From Bacteroidota bacterium (GTDB lineage: Bacteria; Bacteroidota; Bacteroidia; Chitinophagales; Chitinophagaceae): a DNA stretch of 64,000 bases. The notes below the pieces were generated by a model. The model made no database searches. It had not been told where the DNA came from and saw only the letters and a list, made by a program, of their open reading frames with translations. Shown in pieces: positions 9,331 to 18,627 of this stretch (the first letter of the stretch is position 1; every line of letters starts with the position of its first letter). The translations under genes and the position numbers were made by a program. The stretch lies in assembly GCA_947457075.1 (NCBI GenBank), contig CANGUG010000002.1, forward strand, positions 1 through 64,000, read 5' to 3'.

Positions 9331-9675
9331 ATGAAACCGAATTTTTTTTTATTAATCATTGCGTTTTTACTAACTTCTTTAATTTCATTTACTATTTATT
9401 CCTATAGTCTAGCCACTACTAGAAATATTAGTACTGTATTTTCTTTTTTAACATTTTTTAGTTATTTAGCAGCATTAATTGGTGTTAAGTTTGAGTATCA
9501 AAAAGCACAAGTATTAAAAAATACACTCTCAATAGTTTTTTTATTGGCTAACTGTATTTTAACTACCATTTTTCTAAAAATTGATTATTCTTTACCAATC
9601 TACTTTTTATTAAATGGTGGAATCTTATTAATTTATTATACAATTTTATATTTTTTTAATAAATCTAACATGTAA
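9331..9675 (+). CDS. Small multi-pass membrane protein, unknown
   Basis: About four hydrophobic segments; 3 nt after the upstream CDS; TAATG overlap with the downstream CDS. Confidence 0.6.
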   Translation: MKPNFFLLIIAFLLTSLISFTIYSYSLATTRNISTVFSFLTFFSYLAALIGVKFEYQKAQVLKNTLSIVFLLANCILTTIFLKIDYSLPIYFLLNGGILLIYYTILYFFNKSNM

Positions 9676-10118
9676 TGAAAGTATTAAAGTGTAAGGCTTG
9701 TGGTGCATATTTAGAATATAAATTAGGTTCGCCTGTTTCTATTTGTAGCTATTGTGATATAGTAAATATCATTTCGGAAGATGTATTGACACCAGCATCC
9801 ATTACACAAACAGAAAATAATGAGGTTGTAGGAGCGGCCATGCAAATTGAAGAGAAATATATGGCCAATTATTTTATTGCATTAGGCGTAAGTCAGGGCG
9901 GCAAATTATTAATATCAAATAAAGAAATTTTATTTAGACCTCATATAATAAATCTGGGCAATTTGTCTGATAAATATATTAAGCTACAAGACATCACATC
10001 CTTTGAAAAGCCATTCTTCCCTTTATTTTTAAAAATACATGCAACAGGTAATAGAGTCATGTTTCTATCCACTTGGAGTAGAAATAAGATTATACAATCA
10101 ATATTAAATAGGCAATGA
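9675..10118 (+). CDS. Zinc-ribbon plus GRAM/PH-like domain protein
   Basis: CKACG...CSYC; GGKLLISNKEILFRPH...LQDITSFEK resembles a GRAM fold. Confidence 0.55.
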   Translation: MKVLKCKACGAYLEYKLGSPVSICSYCDIVNIISEDVLTPASITQTENNEVVGAAMQIEEKYMANYFIALGVSQGGKLLISNKEILFRPHIINLGNLSDKYIKLQDITSFEKPFFPLFLKIHATGNRVMFLSTWSRNKIIQSILNRQ

Positions 10119-10173
10119 TCTGAGTTCCGGTTTAATTTTGATTTAAGCAAAAGATAGGTGCTAATTTTCTTCT

Positions 10174-10857
10174 TTATCCATATTTACTAACCAGCCATAC
10201 AATTCCATAAACTAAACCAATACCTATAATTATAAACCATATGTAATTAGCCTTCTTTTTGGCACTAGCTAATTTTTTTTCATATGCTTCAATAAGTGTC
10301 ATAGATTTTAAGTCCTCTCTAAATAAAATTTTAGCTTTTAATAGTGCTTCGCTACCCTTGCTTTCCCATGCAGAAACAACATATCCCATTCCTCTACTTG
10401 TCCAACTTACATCTGCCTGAGAGATACATACTGTCAAGAATTCAAGTAAATCTTCCCTAGAATTAGGGATAGGTGTATTGTTAATTTGATCTGCCTTTCG
10501 TTGTTCAAAATCGTAATCTTCTTCTTCAGCTCCCTTTTTTAATGCATTTATTCTATTTAACAATTCAGAGATAGTTTTATTTGCACCAACATTGTTGAAT
10601 TCATGTCCACAATCTTCACACGACATAGTCATTGTTTTTACAGGAGAACCGCAAGCGGGACAAGTTTTTATATTTCCCACTTTTTCTTTACTTGACTTCG
10701 TTTGTTGTTTAAATATTAATGCTTCAATAGTTATTTCAATTTCATCTTGGTCCACTCCAAGTTCAATGCCTTTTTTTATAATAACTGCTTTTTCTTTTTC
10801 AGAAATTTGTCCATCAACCATAGACAATTCAATTAGTTTTTCAATTTCAGAGTGCAT
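10174..10857 (-). CDS. TerB-like/zinc-ribbon protein with C-terminal TM helix, paralogue of 5033-5728
   Basis: MHSEIEKLIELSMVDGQISEKEKAVI; CPACG...CEDCGHEF; C-terminal IWFIIIGIGLVYGIVWLV. The ORF-track start at 10890 is probably too early. Confidence 0.7.
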   Translation of the reverse strand: MHSEIEKLIELSMVDGQISEKEKAVIIKKGIELGVDQDEIEITIEALIFKQQTKSSKEKVGNIKTCPACGSPVKTMTMSCEDCGHEFNNVGANKTISELLNRINALKKGAEEEDYDFEQRKADQINNTPIPNSREDLLEFLTVCISQADVSWTSRGMGYVVSAWESKGSEALLKAKILFREDLKSMTLIEAYEKKLASAKKKANYIWFIIIGIGLVYGIVWLVSKYG

Positions 10858-11024
10858 ATAAATTATTTTAATTTTATGAAGCCAATGCAATATATAATAT
10901 TATTTATATAAATAAAAACTATTCTGCAACCTGACTATTTTAAAAGGTTGTTACTCACCTCTCATCTGAATAATCAATAATAAGATATAACCGAGTATTC
11001 TAATATATTAAATATTATTTATAT

Positions 11025-11032
11025 TATATTTG
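11025..11032 (+). promoter_or_regulatory. Candidate Bacteroidota -7 box TAnnTTTG
   Basis: tatatttg, 18 nt upstream of the ATG at 11051. Confidence 0.4.
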
Positions 11033-11050
11033 GAGAATAAAATAATTTAT

Positions 11051-11803
11051 ATGCTAAACAAATTTTTGAAAATCTTACTTATTCTAGTAGTCACACAAAC
11101 AGCTGTAACGAGCTATGGTCAAAGCAGTGCGCTTGATTCACTACTTGAGCCCATCAACAAAATAAAGTTTGAAGATGAAGACAGGCAAAAACTAGATCCT
11201 TATTTTATTGACACTTATTTTTCAAATGTGTATCAATATTTTGATTTAGAAGAAACCTATAATACGCCTCTTAAAAAAGAAGTATTTAAAAATTCTAAAG
11301 AATATAAAGCGCTTAGTGATTCTTTGGCTCAAATAAAAAAAGATTTACTAAAGCCATCATATATTGAAATGAAAATAATACCTATTAGTAGAAGTGAATA
11401 TGGTGTTGAATATGATTTAAAAAGAAATGGCTTTAAAGTATTAATGAATGATTCTAGACATGTTTATGATAACACATCGACACAAGTGAAAAATGTTATT
11501 GATTATTTAAGTTTTACTAATCTTCCTTTTCAATCTACGCTTGCTGATCCTATTTTAGGCAAGCTTTCAGAAATTAAAGAATATCTATTCTTGCCAGTGA
11601 ATAAAAATGTAGGCTTAGAAGTAGAGGACGAAAACAATGACACAAAATTAATAATCATTTTTACCCCAACAGCGGTAAGTAAAAAACTTACTTTTTATGA
11701 TATAATGAATGCCGAACAAGGAAGTAGCAAGTTTGTTTTGTGTAATGTTAAAAAAGTACTTCTTGTTATCAACGATGAAATTAAATACAGTAAAAACTAC
11801 TAA
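11051..11803 (+). CDS. Secreted protein of unknown function
   Basis: MLNKFLKILLILVVTQTAVTSYGQ signal peptide; start moved from 11030 (TTG) to the ATG. Confidence 0.6.
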   Translation: MLNKFLKILLILVVTQTAVTSYGQSSALDSLLEPINKIKFEDEDRQKLDPYFIDTYFSNVYQYFDLEETYNTPLKKEVFKNSKEYKALSDSLAQIKKDLLKPSYIEMKIIPISRSEYGVEYDLKRNGFKVLMNDSRHVYDNTSTQVKNVIDYLSFTNLPFQSTLADPILGKLSEIKEYLFLPVNKNVGLEVEDENNDTKLIIIFTPTAVSKKLTFYDIMNAEQGSSKFVLCNVKKVLLVINDEIKYSKNY

Positions 11804-11826
11804 ACAAGTTCTCCTCGCTCAATAAT

Positions 11827-11856
11827 TTTTTAAGGTCACTTTTAGTGACCTTTTTT
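11827..11856 (+). terminator. Rho-independent terminator
   Basis: aaggtcac ttt tagtgacctttttt. Confidence 0.75.
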
Positions 11857-11970
11857 AATTCCTTGACCTACAATTCTTTATGTTATCGCCCCCTCAACTA
11901 TAATTAACAATAAATATAATATGTATTCCAACTTCATTTGTACCTTTATCTATATTAAAAAGGGGCTTTT

Positions 11971-14900
11971 ATGAAATCATTTTTTGTTAGGGCGTTATCA
12001 TTCCTGTTCATATTCTTCTTGATGAGCTTTTCTTTGAAAGTGCATGCGCAAAGTTCAATCACTTTTAAAGTAACCAGTTTAAAGCCGGGGGACTCTTGTA
12101 CCGTATATGTTCAAAAAAGCGCTGAAATACATTATTATAAAATAATTAAGTCGGGGGCGGATAGTATCGCCACCTATAAATTTGATAGTTTAATCAATGG
12201 CAAGTGGGAAGTGAAAATTGATGCTACTGGTTATTACTTTCCAAGTTCCAAGGTAGTGGAACTAAATTCGAATGATAAATTGGTAGAAGTGAAATTGTCG
12301 CCAATTGTATTAAATAGTTCCACCAACTATGTTTATCAATGGGTGGATGATAGTAGCTATATGGGTCATGCACAGCAAAGCTATATTAATACGCCCTATA
12401 CTATTCAGGTATTAAATACGACGATTAAAATTCCTGATAACTTTTCAAGTGTTACTTTATTCAACAAATATGGTATTGTGCTTTCCGATACTTTGGCCAG
12501 GTGGACCAGTGAGGATGCGTATAGATTGTTTCAAACGGTGGAGAACAATACTTTGTTTCAAAAATTTGGGGAAGGCAGTCCGGTAAAAGTAACCTCCGTT
12601 TGGAAAATAGTGGACACGAATATCGTGAATGATATTAAGATTGATACAGTCAACAATATGCGGTTCGTGACCATCTCTAAAAAAGCATTTGTATATGCCA
12701 ATCCATCAGTAGGCGTTTTGGATGGAATAAAAGGAAGATTTTATTCAAAAAGGTTAAACCATGCGGTGGTTGCATTTAGCACCAATTTTGGTTACGACAA
12801 GGACTTGATTAATAAACTAGCACAAGATAGATATGGGTTTCGCTTTTTAATTCCCAATGAAGAATTAAAACAAATCATGAACGAGGATTTCTCCAATTTC
12901 CAAGAGTTTTCTGCTTTTGAAAAATTGACAATCTTAAACATGATTGAAGAGTTGCCCACAGGAATGCATGCGCAGACTAATTTAAAATATCTAGTGCGTA
13001 GAATAGCGGGTCAAGTGAATCCAACCTACCCCAATGCTGCAGCCATTGCCTGGACTGGCAGAAAAACCATTGAATTCATGAATGCGGCATTTCAAGGCAA
13101 TGATTATTTTAATATTCAACGTTTGGTATTGCATGAAAAAGCACATTTTTTATGGGAGGGCTTATTTGATCAGCAATTAAAAAAAGATTGGTCTGATTTA
13201 GGGGGTTGGTATGTGGATCCTACCGTTAGTTCTGGTTGGTCTACGACTAAAACAACTGAATTTGTAAGTGCATATGCGCACGCAAATAATCCCAATGAGG
13301 ATATGGCGGAGTCCATTGCATTTTATGTAATGAATCCAGACATGCTTATGTCAAGATCTATTAGAAAGTTTGAATTCATTAGAGACAGAATTATGAATGG
13401 CACTAGATATGTTGCCATGATTAGAAAAGATTTAACTTTTATGGTGTATAATCTTTCACCAGATTATAATTATCCAGGTAAAATAAAAAGAGTAGATATT
13501 AAAGTGGAGGGAGGTTCCAACCAGGATAAAAAAATTATAATGGAGATAGAGTTAAATATGATTGACAGTGCAAGGGACGGTGCAGTTTCCGCTTATACCA
13601 GATTTACAAGTACCATTGGTACCATTTTTGATATTGGATTAACCGCAACAAATAGTTTGGGTAATATTTTAAGAGGCCAAGCTACCATCAGCAAATTCTT
13701 TAAAAACGGTTATTGGACAGCCAATCAAATTATGGTAGCGGATGCGGTTGGCAATAAACGCTTCGAGAACAACAACACTTATGGATTGAAGTTATACATG
13801 GACAATCCATTAGAGGACTTGGTACCGCCTAAATATATTGACAGCACATTAAAACTAGCCAAAGGAATTTCAAAATTTAGTGGAATGGGTCCAGATGAGG
13901 ATAGCACTAATGGTAATGCTACTCAATATGTGGAAGCTAAATTTGACATAAGTGATAGAAACGAAGTTACCTATATTGGAATCAATTATGCCATTCCACA
14001 AATTAATGAAAAGGGAGTAAATAATGAACTGCAACTTGGGGTGTTGGGAAATAGTAATCCAAAATATTATAAAGTTGATTCTGTAAATCGTGATATAAAG
14101 CATATCACGTATAGGTATCCAATACCCGAATACTTTCCTAAAGGTTATTATGCATTAACTATGTTGTATTTAGTGGATGAGGGCGGAAATCCCAAAAGAG
14201 CATTTTTTATGAATGACACTGTTGCGTTTAATGTAAATGCGGTCAATTTAAATTTCTCCAATTCAAAACATGTTCGGGATAGTATATATATGGACACAAA
14301 ATATCCTGACTACATTCCTCCTATTTTAGATTTAAATGCAATTTCCATTAAAGCCACTCCTACGCATCCACAAGCACCTGATGGGGAAACCTTATTTGAG
14401 ATGGAATTTTTTGCAAAAGACTCTTCGGCCTATCCAGGAAATGAGTCTGGAATCAAAGTGGGTAGTTATATTTTAAGAGATCCTCAAGGAAAACAGCATT
14501 GGATTAGCATGCAAAATGACTTTGATAAAATCAAGGGTAATTTTTATTATTTAGTAACAGATCCAGAAGGCAAGCCGGGAGTATGGAGAAAATACAAAGT
14601 AAGTACTGTACTACCAAGAGGGTCCTCTCCAGGACTTTGGGGGGTTGAATCTATAGAATTAGTAGATAGAGCAAACAATATAAAACGATTTGGTTTTGTT
14701 GAATTAGTTCGTTTTGATATTGAGGAAACTGATAATGACCAAAAAGTAAATCCGAAAGTTGAAATTTTAGGTAAAAAAGTAAATTCCAAAAATGTGGACT
14801 CTGTTACCATGTCAATTGCTTGTCCTAATTGTGCGCAGAAAAATTACAGAGCAAGAATTTACAGTGATATGGGCGGAGAGTCGGTTTTATATGAAGGCAA

Positions 14901-16164
14901 AATGACTTCAGACTCCATTGTTGTTAATAATATAAAATTAGGCGGTGTAAATGATGGGGTATTATTTGCAACTGTATTTATTTTAGATACTTCAAAAGTA
15001 TTATTAGGAATTGGCAAAGCACAATATACCAAGGATGTAGTGGCCCCTAAGTCTTCTATCTTAAAAACCAATTTATCCAATTTTGGAAAAAGCAATATTG
15101 ATTCCTTGATCTATGAAATGAAGGTTTCTGAGTTGAAATGTGATTATAGTTTGGTGTTAACACAGGCTTCCATTGTTAAAACCAATTCAATAGGAACCTC
15201 TAATGGTTTTGTTACAACCATGTCTATGCAAAGCAATACCATTAAAGTAGGTGATTCTGTGGTATTGTCTGGTCGATTAACAGATTCGGTGTTTAAATTA
15301 AAGAATATTAACCTTTCTACTTTTGAAGACGGCATCATTGAGTTGAAAATGATATTGAAGGATTCATTAGGCAATGAAACAACTCCATTCAAAACCAATA
15401 TTTATAAAGATACCAAGGACCCTATATTAACTATTAAAAAATCAACCGCGAATACTACTAAAACAGTATATACCATTAGTTCCAATGAATTCTTGGCGAA
15501 TAATCTTATCAAAGACAGCTTAAGTATCAATATTGGAAAAATTGATTCACTCATTAAAATTTCCAATAAACAATATGACGCTTATATTACAAGAATTTGC
15601 TCAGAACAATTGCTAATGACCATCAAATCAAATTCAATACTTGATACGGTAGGTAATAAAAATAGCATCACTAATTATTATGTTGCGGGAACAGAGGTTC
15701 CAGTAATCACCAGAGATACAAGCAATGCTTTAGTATCTAGCTCAAGCATAGGAAATATTTGGTATAAGGACGGTGTAGCGCTTTCAGATACTACTCAAAA
15801 GTTTAAACCAACCACCCCTGGTGCTTATACAATTAGAAAATCATTAGATGGTTGCTTTAGTAATATGAGTAACGCTTATTATTATTTAGTAACAGATATC
15901 ATCAACCTAAGTAAGAATGAATTTATTAAACTAGCACCTAATCCGTTTGTGAATAATATTAATTTTGATTTCACCATCCTTAATTATCCAAGCTTGAATG
16001 TGGAAATATTTGACTTAGGACAAGGAGCACTGGTTGCTGCAAAGCCTAATATTTATGCCGGCACTTCACTTTATGTAGGACAATTGGCAGGAGGTACGTA
16101 TTTAATCAGAGTAAGCTCCCCGGATGGTAAAATTATCAAACAGTTTAAGATGATTAAATTATAG
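11971..16164 (+). CDS. Large secreted T9SS-substrate protein with HExxH metallopeptidase-like region
   Basis: Signal peptide ...SLKVHAQ; LVLHEKAHFLWEG with downstream NEDMAESIAFYV; C-terminal LAPNPFVNNINFDF...GGTYLIRVSSPDGKIIKQFKMIKL sorting domain. Confidence 0.75.
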   Translation: MKSFFVRALSFLFIFFLMSFSLKVHAQSSITFKVTSLKPGDSCTVYVQKSAEIHYYKIIKSGADSIATYKFDSLINGKWEVKIDATGYYFPSSKVVELNSNDKLVEVKLSPIVLNSSTNYVYQWVDDSSYMGHAQQSYINTPYTIQVLNTTIKIPDNFSSVTLFNKYGIVLSDTLARWTSEDAYRLFQTVENNTLFQKFGEGSPVKVTSVWKIVDTNIVNDIKIDTVNNMRFVTISKKAFVYANPSVGVLDGIKGRFYSKRLNHAVVAFSTNFGYDKDLINKLAQDRYGFRFLIPNEELKQIMNEDFSNFQEFSAFEKLTILNMIEELPTGMHAQTNLKYLVRRIAGQVNPTYPNAAAIAWTGRKTIEFMNAAFQGNDYFNIQRLVLHEKAHFLWEGLFDQQLKKDWSDLGGWYVDPTVSSGWSTTKTTEFVSAYAHANNPNEDMAESIAFYVMNPDMLMSRSIRKFEFIRDRIMNGTRYVAMIRKDLTFMVYNLSPDYNYPGKIKRVDIKVEGGSNQDKKIIMEIELNMIDSARDGAVSAYTRFTSTIGTIFDIGLTATNSLGNILRGQATISKFFKNGYWTANQIMVADAVGNKRFENNNTYGLKLYMDNPLEDLVPPKYIDSTLKLAKGISKFSGMGPDEDSTNGNATQYVEAKFDISDRNEVTYIGINYAIPQINEKGVNNELQLGVLGNSNPKYYKVDSVNRDIKHITYRYPIPEYFPKGYYALTMLYLVDEGGNPKRAFFMNDTVAFNVNAVNLNFSNSKHVRDSIYMDTKYPDYIPPILDLNAISIKATPTHPQAPDGETLFEMEFFAKDSSAYPGNESGIKVGSYILRDPQGKQHWISMQNDFDKIKGNFYYLVTDPEGKPGVWRKYKVSTVLPRGSSPGLWGVESIELVDRANNIKRFGFVELVRFDIEETDNDQKVNPKVEILGKKVNSKNVDSVTMSIACPNCAQKNYRARIYSDMGGESVLYEGKMTSDSIVVNNIKLGGVNDGVLFATVFILDTSKVLLGIGKAQYTKDVVAPKSSILKTNLSNFGKSNIDSLIYEMKVSELKCDYSLVLTQASIVKTNSIGTSNGFVTTMSMQSNTIKVGDSVVLSGRLTDSVFKLKNINLSTFEDGIIELKMILKDSLGNETTPFKTNIYKDTKDPILTIKKSTANTTKTVYTISSNEFLANNLIKDSLSINIGKIDSLIKISNKQYDAYITRICSEQLLMTIKSNSILDTVGNKNSITNYYVAGTEVPVITRDTSNALVSSSSIGNIWYKDGVALSDTTQKFKPTTPGAYTIRKSLDGCFSNMSNAYYYLVTDIINLSKNEFIKLAPNPFVNNINFDFTILNYPSLNVEIFDLGQGALVAAKPNIYAGTSLYVGQLAGGTYLIRVSSPDGKIIKQFKMIKL

Positions 16165-16256
16165 GCCAGTTAATTATTTAGTATTTATATTTATAAAGAA
16201 TTACCAATAATTTAATTTTTTAGATTAAAATTTCTTCCAAATAAATTATATATTTT

Positions 16257-16664
16257 ATGAAAATCAAGTTTATTCTTTTTGTTTTATTTGTTTTAAGTAG
16301 TTATCATTCTTTTTCACAAGATTGGCAGTATGCTGGTTCTTCTCAAGATGGAGATAAGTATTATATTAGAGATGCAGGGAATAGTGATGTTGGGTATAAA
16401 AAATATTGGATGAAAACAGTTGCTAAGAATTTAAGTTATTTCAAAAACTCAAAAAAAATTAAATTAACAAATGGGTATAGTATGGAATTGTTTGAATATA
16501 ACTGCTCCTCTAAACAAGTTAAGCTATTAAGTATTTATCATTATTATGCAAGTGGCAAAGTAGCAAATAGCTTTACGATACCATTTTATAGAACAGAGTG
16601 GAGAGATGTCCTTCCAGATTCAGTAGGTGAAATGGTTTTAGATAGAGCATGTGCTTTGTTTTAA
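16257..16664 (+). CDS. Small secreted protein resembling surface-adhesin E family
   Basis: Signal peptide ...SSYHSFSQ; D(K)YYIRDAG..KKYWMKT, YNCSSKQVKLLSIYHYYASGKV pattern. Confidence 0.5.
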   Translation: MKIKFILFVLFVLSSYHSFSQDWQYAGSSQDGDKYYIRDAGNSDVGYKKYWMKTVAKNLSYFKNSKKIKLTNGYSMELFEYNCSSKQVKLLSIYHYYASGKVANSFTIPFYRTEWRDVLPDSVGEMVLDRACALF

Positions 16665-16981
16665 ATCCTTTTTATATCCTCATTTAGTTCGTTGAAAATA
16701 GCAGCCCTGGATAATTTTGAATTTGCAAATAAATATTCTCTAAAATCATTTAGTATTGCTTTAATGTATGCGCATTTTTCATATTCTTCATGCATTAAAA
16801 AATAAATAAAAGCTTCATACACAATACAAATAGCTAATTGATTATTGTTGCGTTGTAAGTAGTCTAACCCTGTCAATTGCAACACTTCATAAGTGTCATT
16901 ATGCATTTGCTTTCTATTCGCTTCTATTTCGTTTTCAATTTCATCAAAGTCCATATCTGGTTCATTTTCAAAAGAGTCCAT
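16661..16981 (-). CDS. Hypothetical protein (106 aa)
   Basis: Open frame in a tightly packed minus-strand operon. Confidence 0.55.
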   Translation of the reverse strand: MDSFENEPDMDFDEIENEIEANRKQMHNDTYEVLQLTGLDYLQRNNNQLAICIVYEAFIYFLMHEEYEKCAYIKAILNDFREYLFANSKLSRAAIFNELNEDIKRI

Positions 16982-16987
16982 AATACT

Positions 16988-17386
16988 TTAATAAATATGA
17001 TTAAAAAATCCTTCTACAGAATTCAACATGGAAAGTAAAAGTGGATAGGAGAAATCGTTGTTTTCATCAGAAAGATTTCCTTTGAAAATAGTTTTATACT
17101 CAGTTCTTTGTTCATTCATGTTTGGATAATCTGGATTTTTAAATCGAACATTCAACACATCAATTTTTACAAATGAAGGAATTTTATCACTTTTAATACT
17201 AGAAGATGATATTCTAATGATGTTTCTTTTATTTCTTATTGCTGTGATAATTTCACAAAACACATAAGTTTCTCGATCATAAATATGGTTTTGCGAAGCA
17301 GTAGCCTGCCAATCAGGAATGATCATTGCATTTTTATTTGCAACAAAGTCCTTTTGAAGATTTTCAATAAGTTCGGCGTGTGTCAT
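16988..17386 (-). CDS. Hypothetical protein (132 aa)
   Basis: Open frame, 6 nt upstream of the 16661-16981 CDS. Confidence 0.55.
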   Translation of the reverse strand: MTHAELIENLQKDFVANKNAMIIPDWQATASQNHIYDRETYVFCEIITAIRNKRNIIRISSSSIKSDKIPSFVKIDVLNVRFKNPDYPNMNEQRTEYKTIFKGNLSDENNDFSYPLLLSMLNSVEGFFNHIY

Positions 17387-17410
17387 AATTTTATATTTTG
17401 AATTATTAAT

Positions 17411-17557
17411 TTAATATCTATTTCTTGTTTTCTTTGGACCCATATATTTGTTGACAACCGTTGTATTGATCCGAGAATCTCCTTTTGCTGAAATTCCTGA
17501 ACTCGTTGTTTTATTTAAGTTACCTCGTTTAGTAACTTTTGCAATTCTGTTTGCCAT
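17411..17557 (-). CDS. Small basic 48-aa ORF, absent from the ORF track
   Basis: MANRIAKVTKRGNLNKTTSSGISAKGDSRINTTVVNKYMGPKKTRNRY*; sits 25 nt after the 17583-18308 CDS and 24 nt before the 16988-17386 CDS. Confidence 0.5.
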   Translation of the reverse strand: MANRIAKVTKRGNLNKTTSSGISAKGDSRINTTVVNKYMGPKKTRNRY

Positions 17558-17582
17558 AGTTTGTATATTTTTTATTAATTAA

Positions 17583-18308
17583 TTATGCAGCAATTTTTTG
17601 TAATAAGGGCTTGTATTCCACTAAATAACATGGTTTGGATTTGTCAAAACGACTTACTCTAATGGTGCCAGAAGCTCTAGGATAAACGAATTCTTTTTTT
17701 CTCTTTAGTCTAAAAGCATCATATTCAGGCATCGAAAACCTTAGATACCTAAATAGGGTCAGTGCAGCTGTTGGAATAAATTTATTTCTAGCAAGAAAGG
17801 CGCTATCCCATTCAGCGTTATCTAAAAGACCATCTGCGGGCTTGAATGGGTCAATTCTATATCCATCATAACCTGCGATATTTGAGTCAATTCTCCAAAA
17901 ATCGTATTCGCTATAGACTGTATCATAATATAATTCGATATCTGAAAAACCGAAATTAGTATCCTTGGATGCTCTTTTTTTTGGTTGGTGCATATACCAA
18001 CCGTCATCTCCAAGAATTGGCCATAAATGATGAGGTTTTTCAATTTGATTATTCACAAAAATCAAATTGGATTTTTGTCCAGGAAGAATACCTTTTTCAA
18101 AAATACTTTCTCTATTAGCGGCAGGCGACAAATGCCAAACATAACGATTCGGCTTAATTGGATTGCTAGCATTATAAAGAAGTTCACTACGTTTTTTAAA
18201 TGCCCTATTTCTTGCATGCTCATTTTTGATTTTCAATATATCTTCATAACTATGTGCATGACCTTGTTGGTAAATATTTAATTTTTTAACATTAATTTCT
18301 TTGCTCAT
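17583..18308 (-). CDS. Hypothetical protein with weak ADP-ribosyltransferase-like (DarT/KptA-like) signature
   Basis: RYVWHLSPAANRESIFEKGILPGQKSNLIFVNN... and DFWRIDSN; fold assignment is inference. Confidence 0.4.
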   Translation of the reverse strand: MSKEINVKKLNIYQQGHAHSYEDILKIKNEHARNRAFKKRSELLYNASNPIKPNRYVWHLSPAANRESIFEKGILPGQKSNLIFVNNQIEKPHHLWPILGDDGWYMHQPKKRASKDTNFGFSDIELYYDTVYSEYDFWRIDSNIAGYDGYRIDPFKPADGLLDNAEWDSAFLARNKFIPTAALTLFRYLRFSMPEYDAFRLKRKKEFVYPRASGTIRVSRFDKSKPCYLVEYKPLLQKIAA

Positions 18309-18458
18309 ATTTTAAAATTTTTAGCGTTATATGTTTATTTGTACTTTATTATTAAGGGACTTAATAACAAATAAGGGTCACAAATTGTCAAAGAGCGATT
18401 TAAATTGGGAGGACAAAGCTAGCATATTTAACGCAGTAAATTGTATCCGAAATAACAC

Positions 18459-18579
18459 GCACGACAAATTACATATACAATATAGAAAATAATATAATAT
18501 ATAATATTATGTAAATAAATATAAAAATTCATAAAATGCCATACATTAATGACAAATAAGAAAACATATATTGTCGTGC
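18459..18579. promoter_or_regulatory. Inverted 9-bp half-sites GCACGACAA (18459-18467) / TTGTCGTGC (18571-18579) in the divergent intergenic region
   Basis: Direct reading; both sites upstream of the WYL regulator. Confidence 0.45.
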
Positions 18580-18627
18580 ATATGTATTCTTTTCATTAGT
18601 TTTACCTGTAAATAATTATTTTTACAT

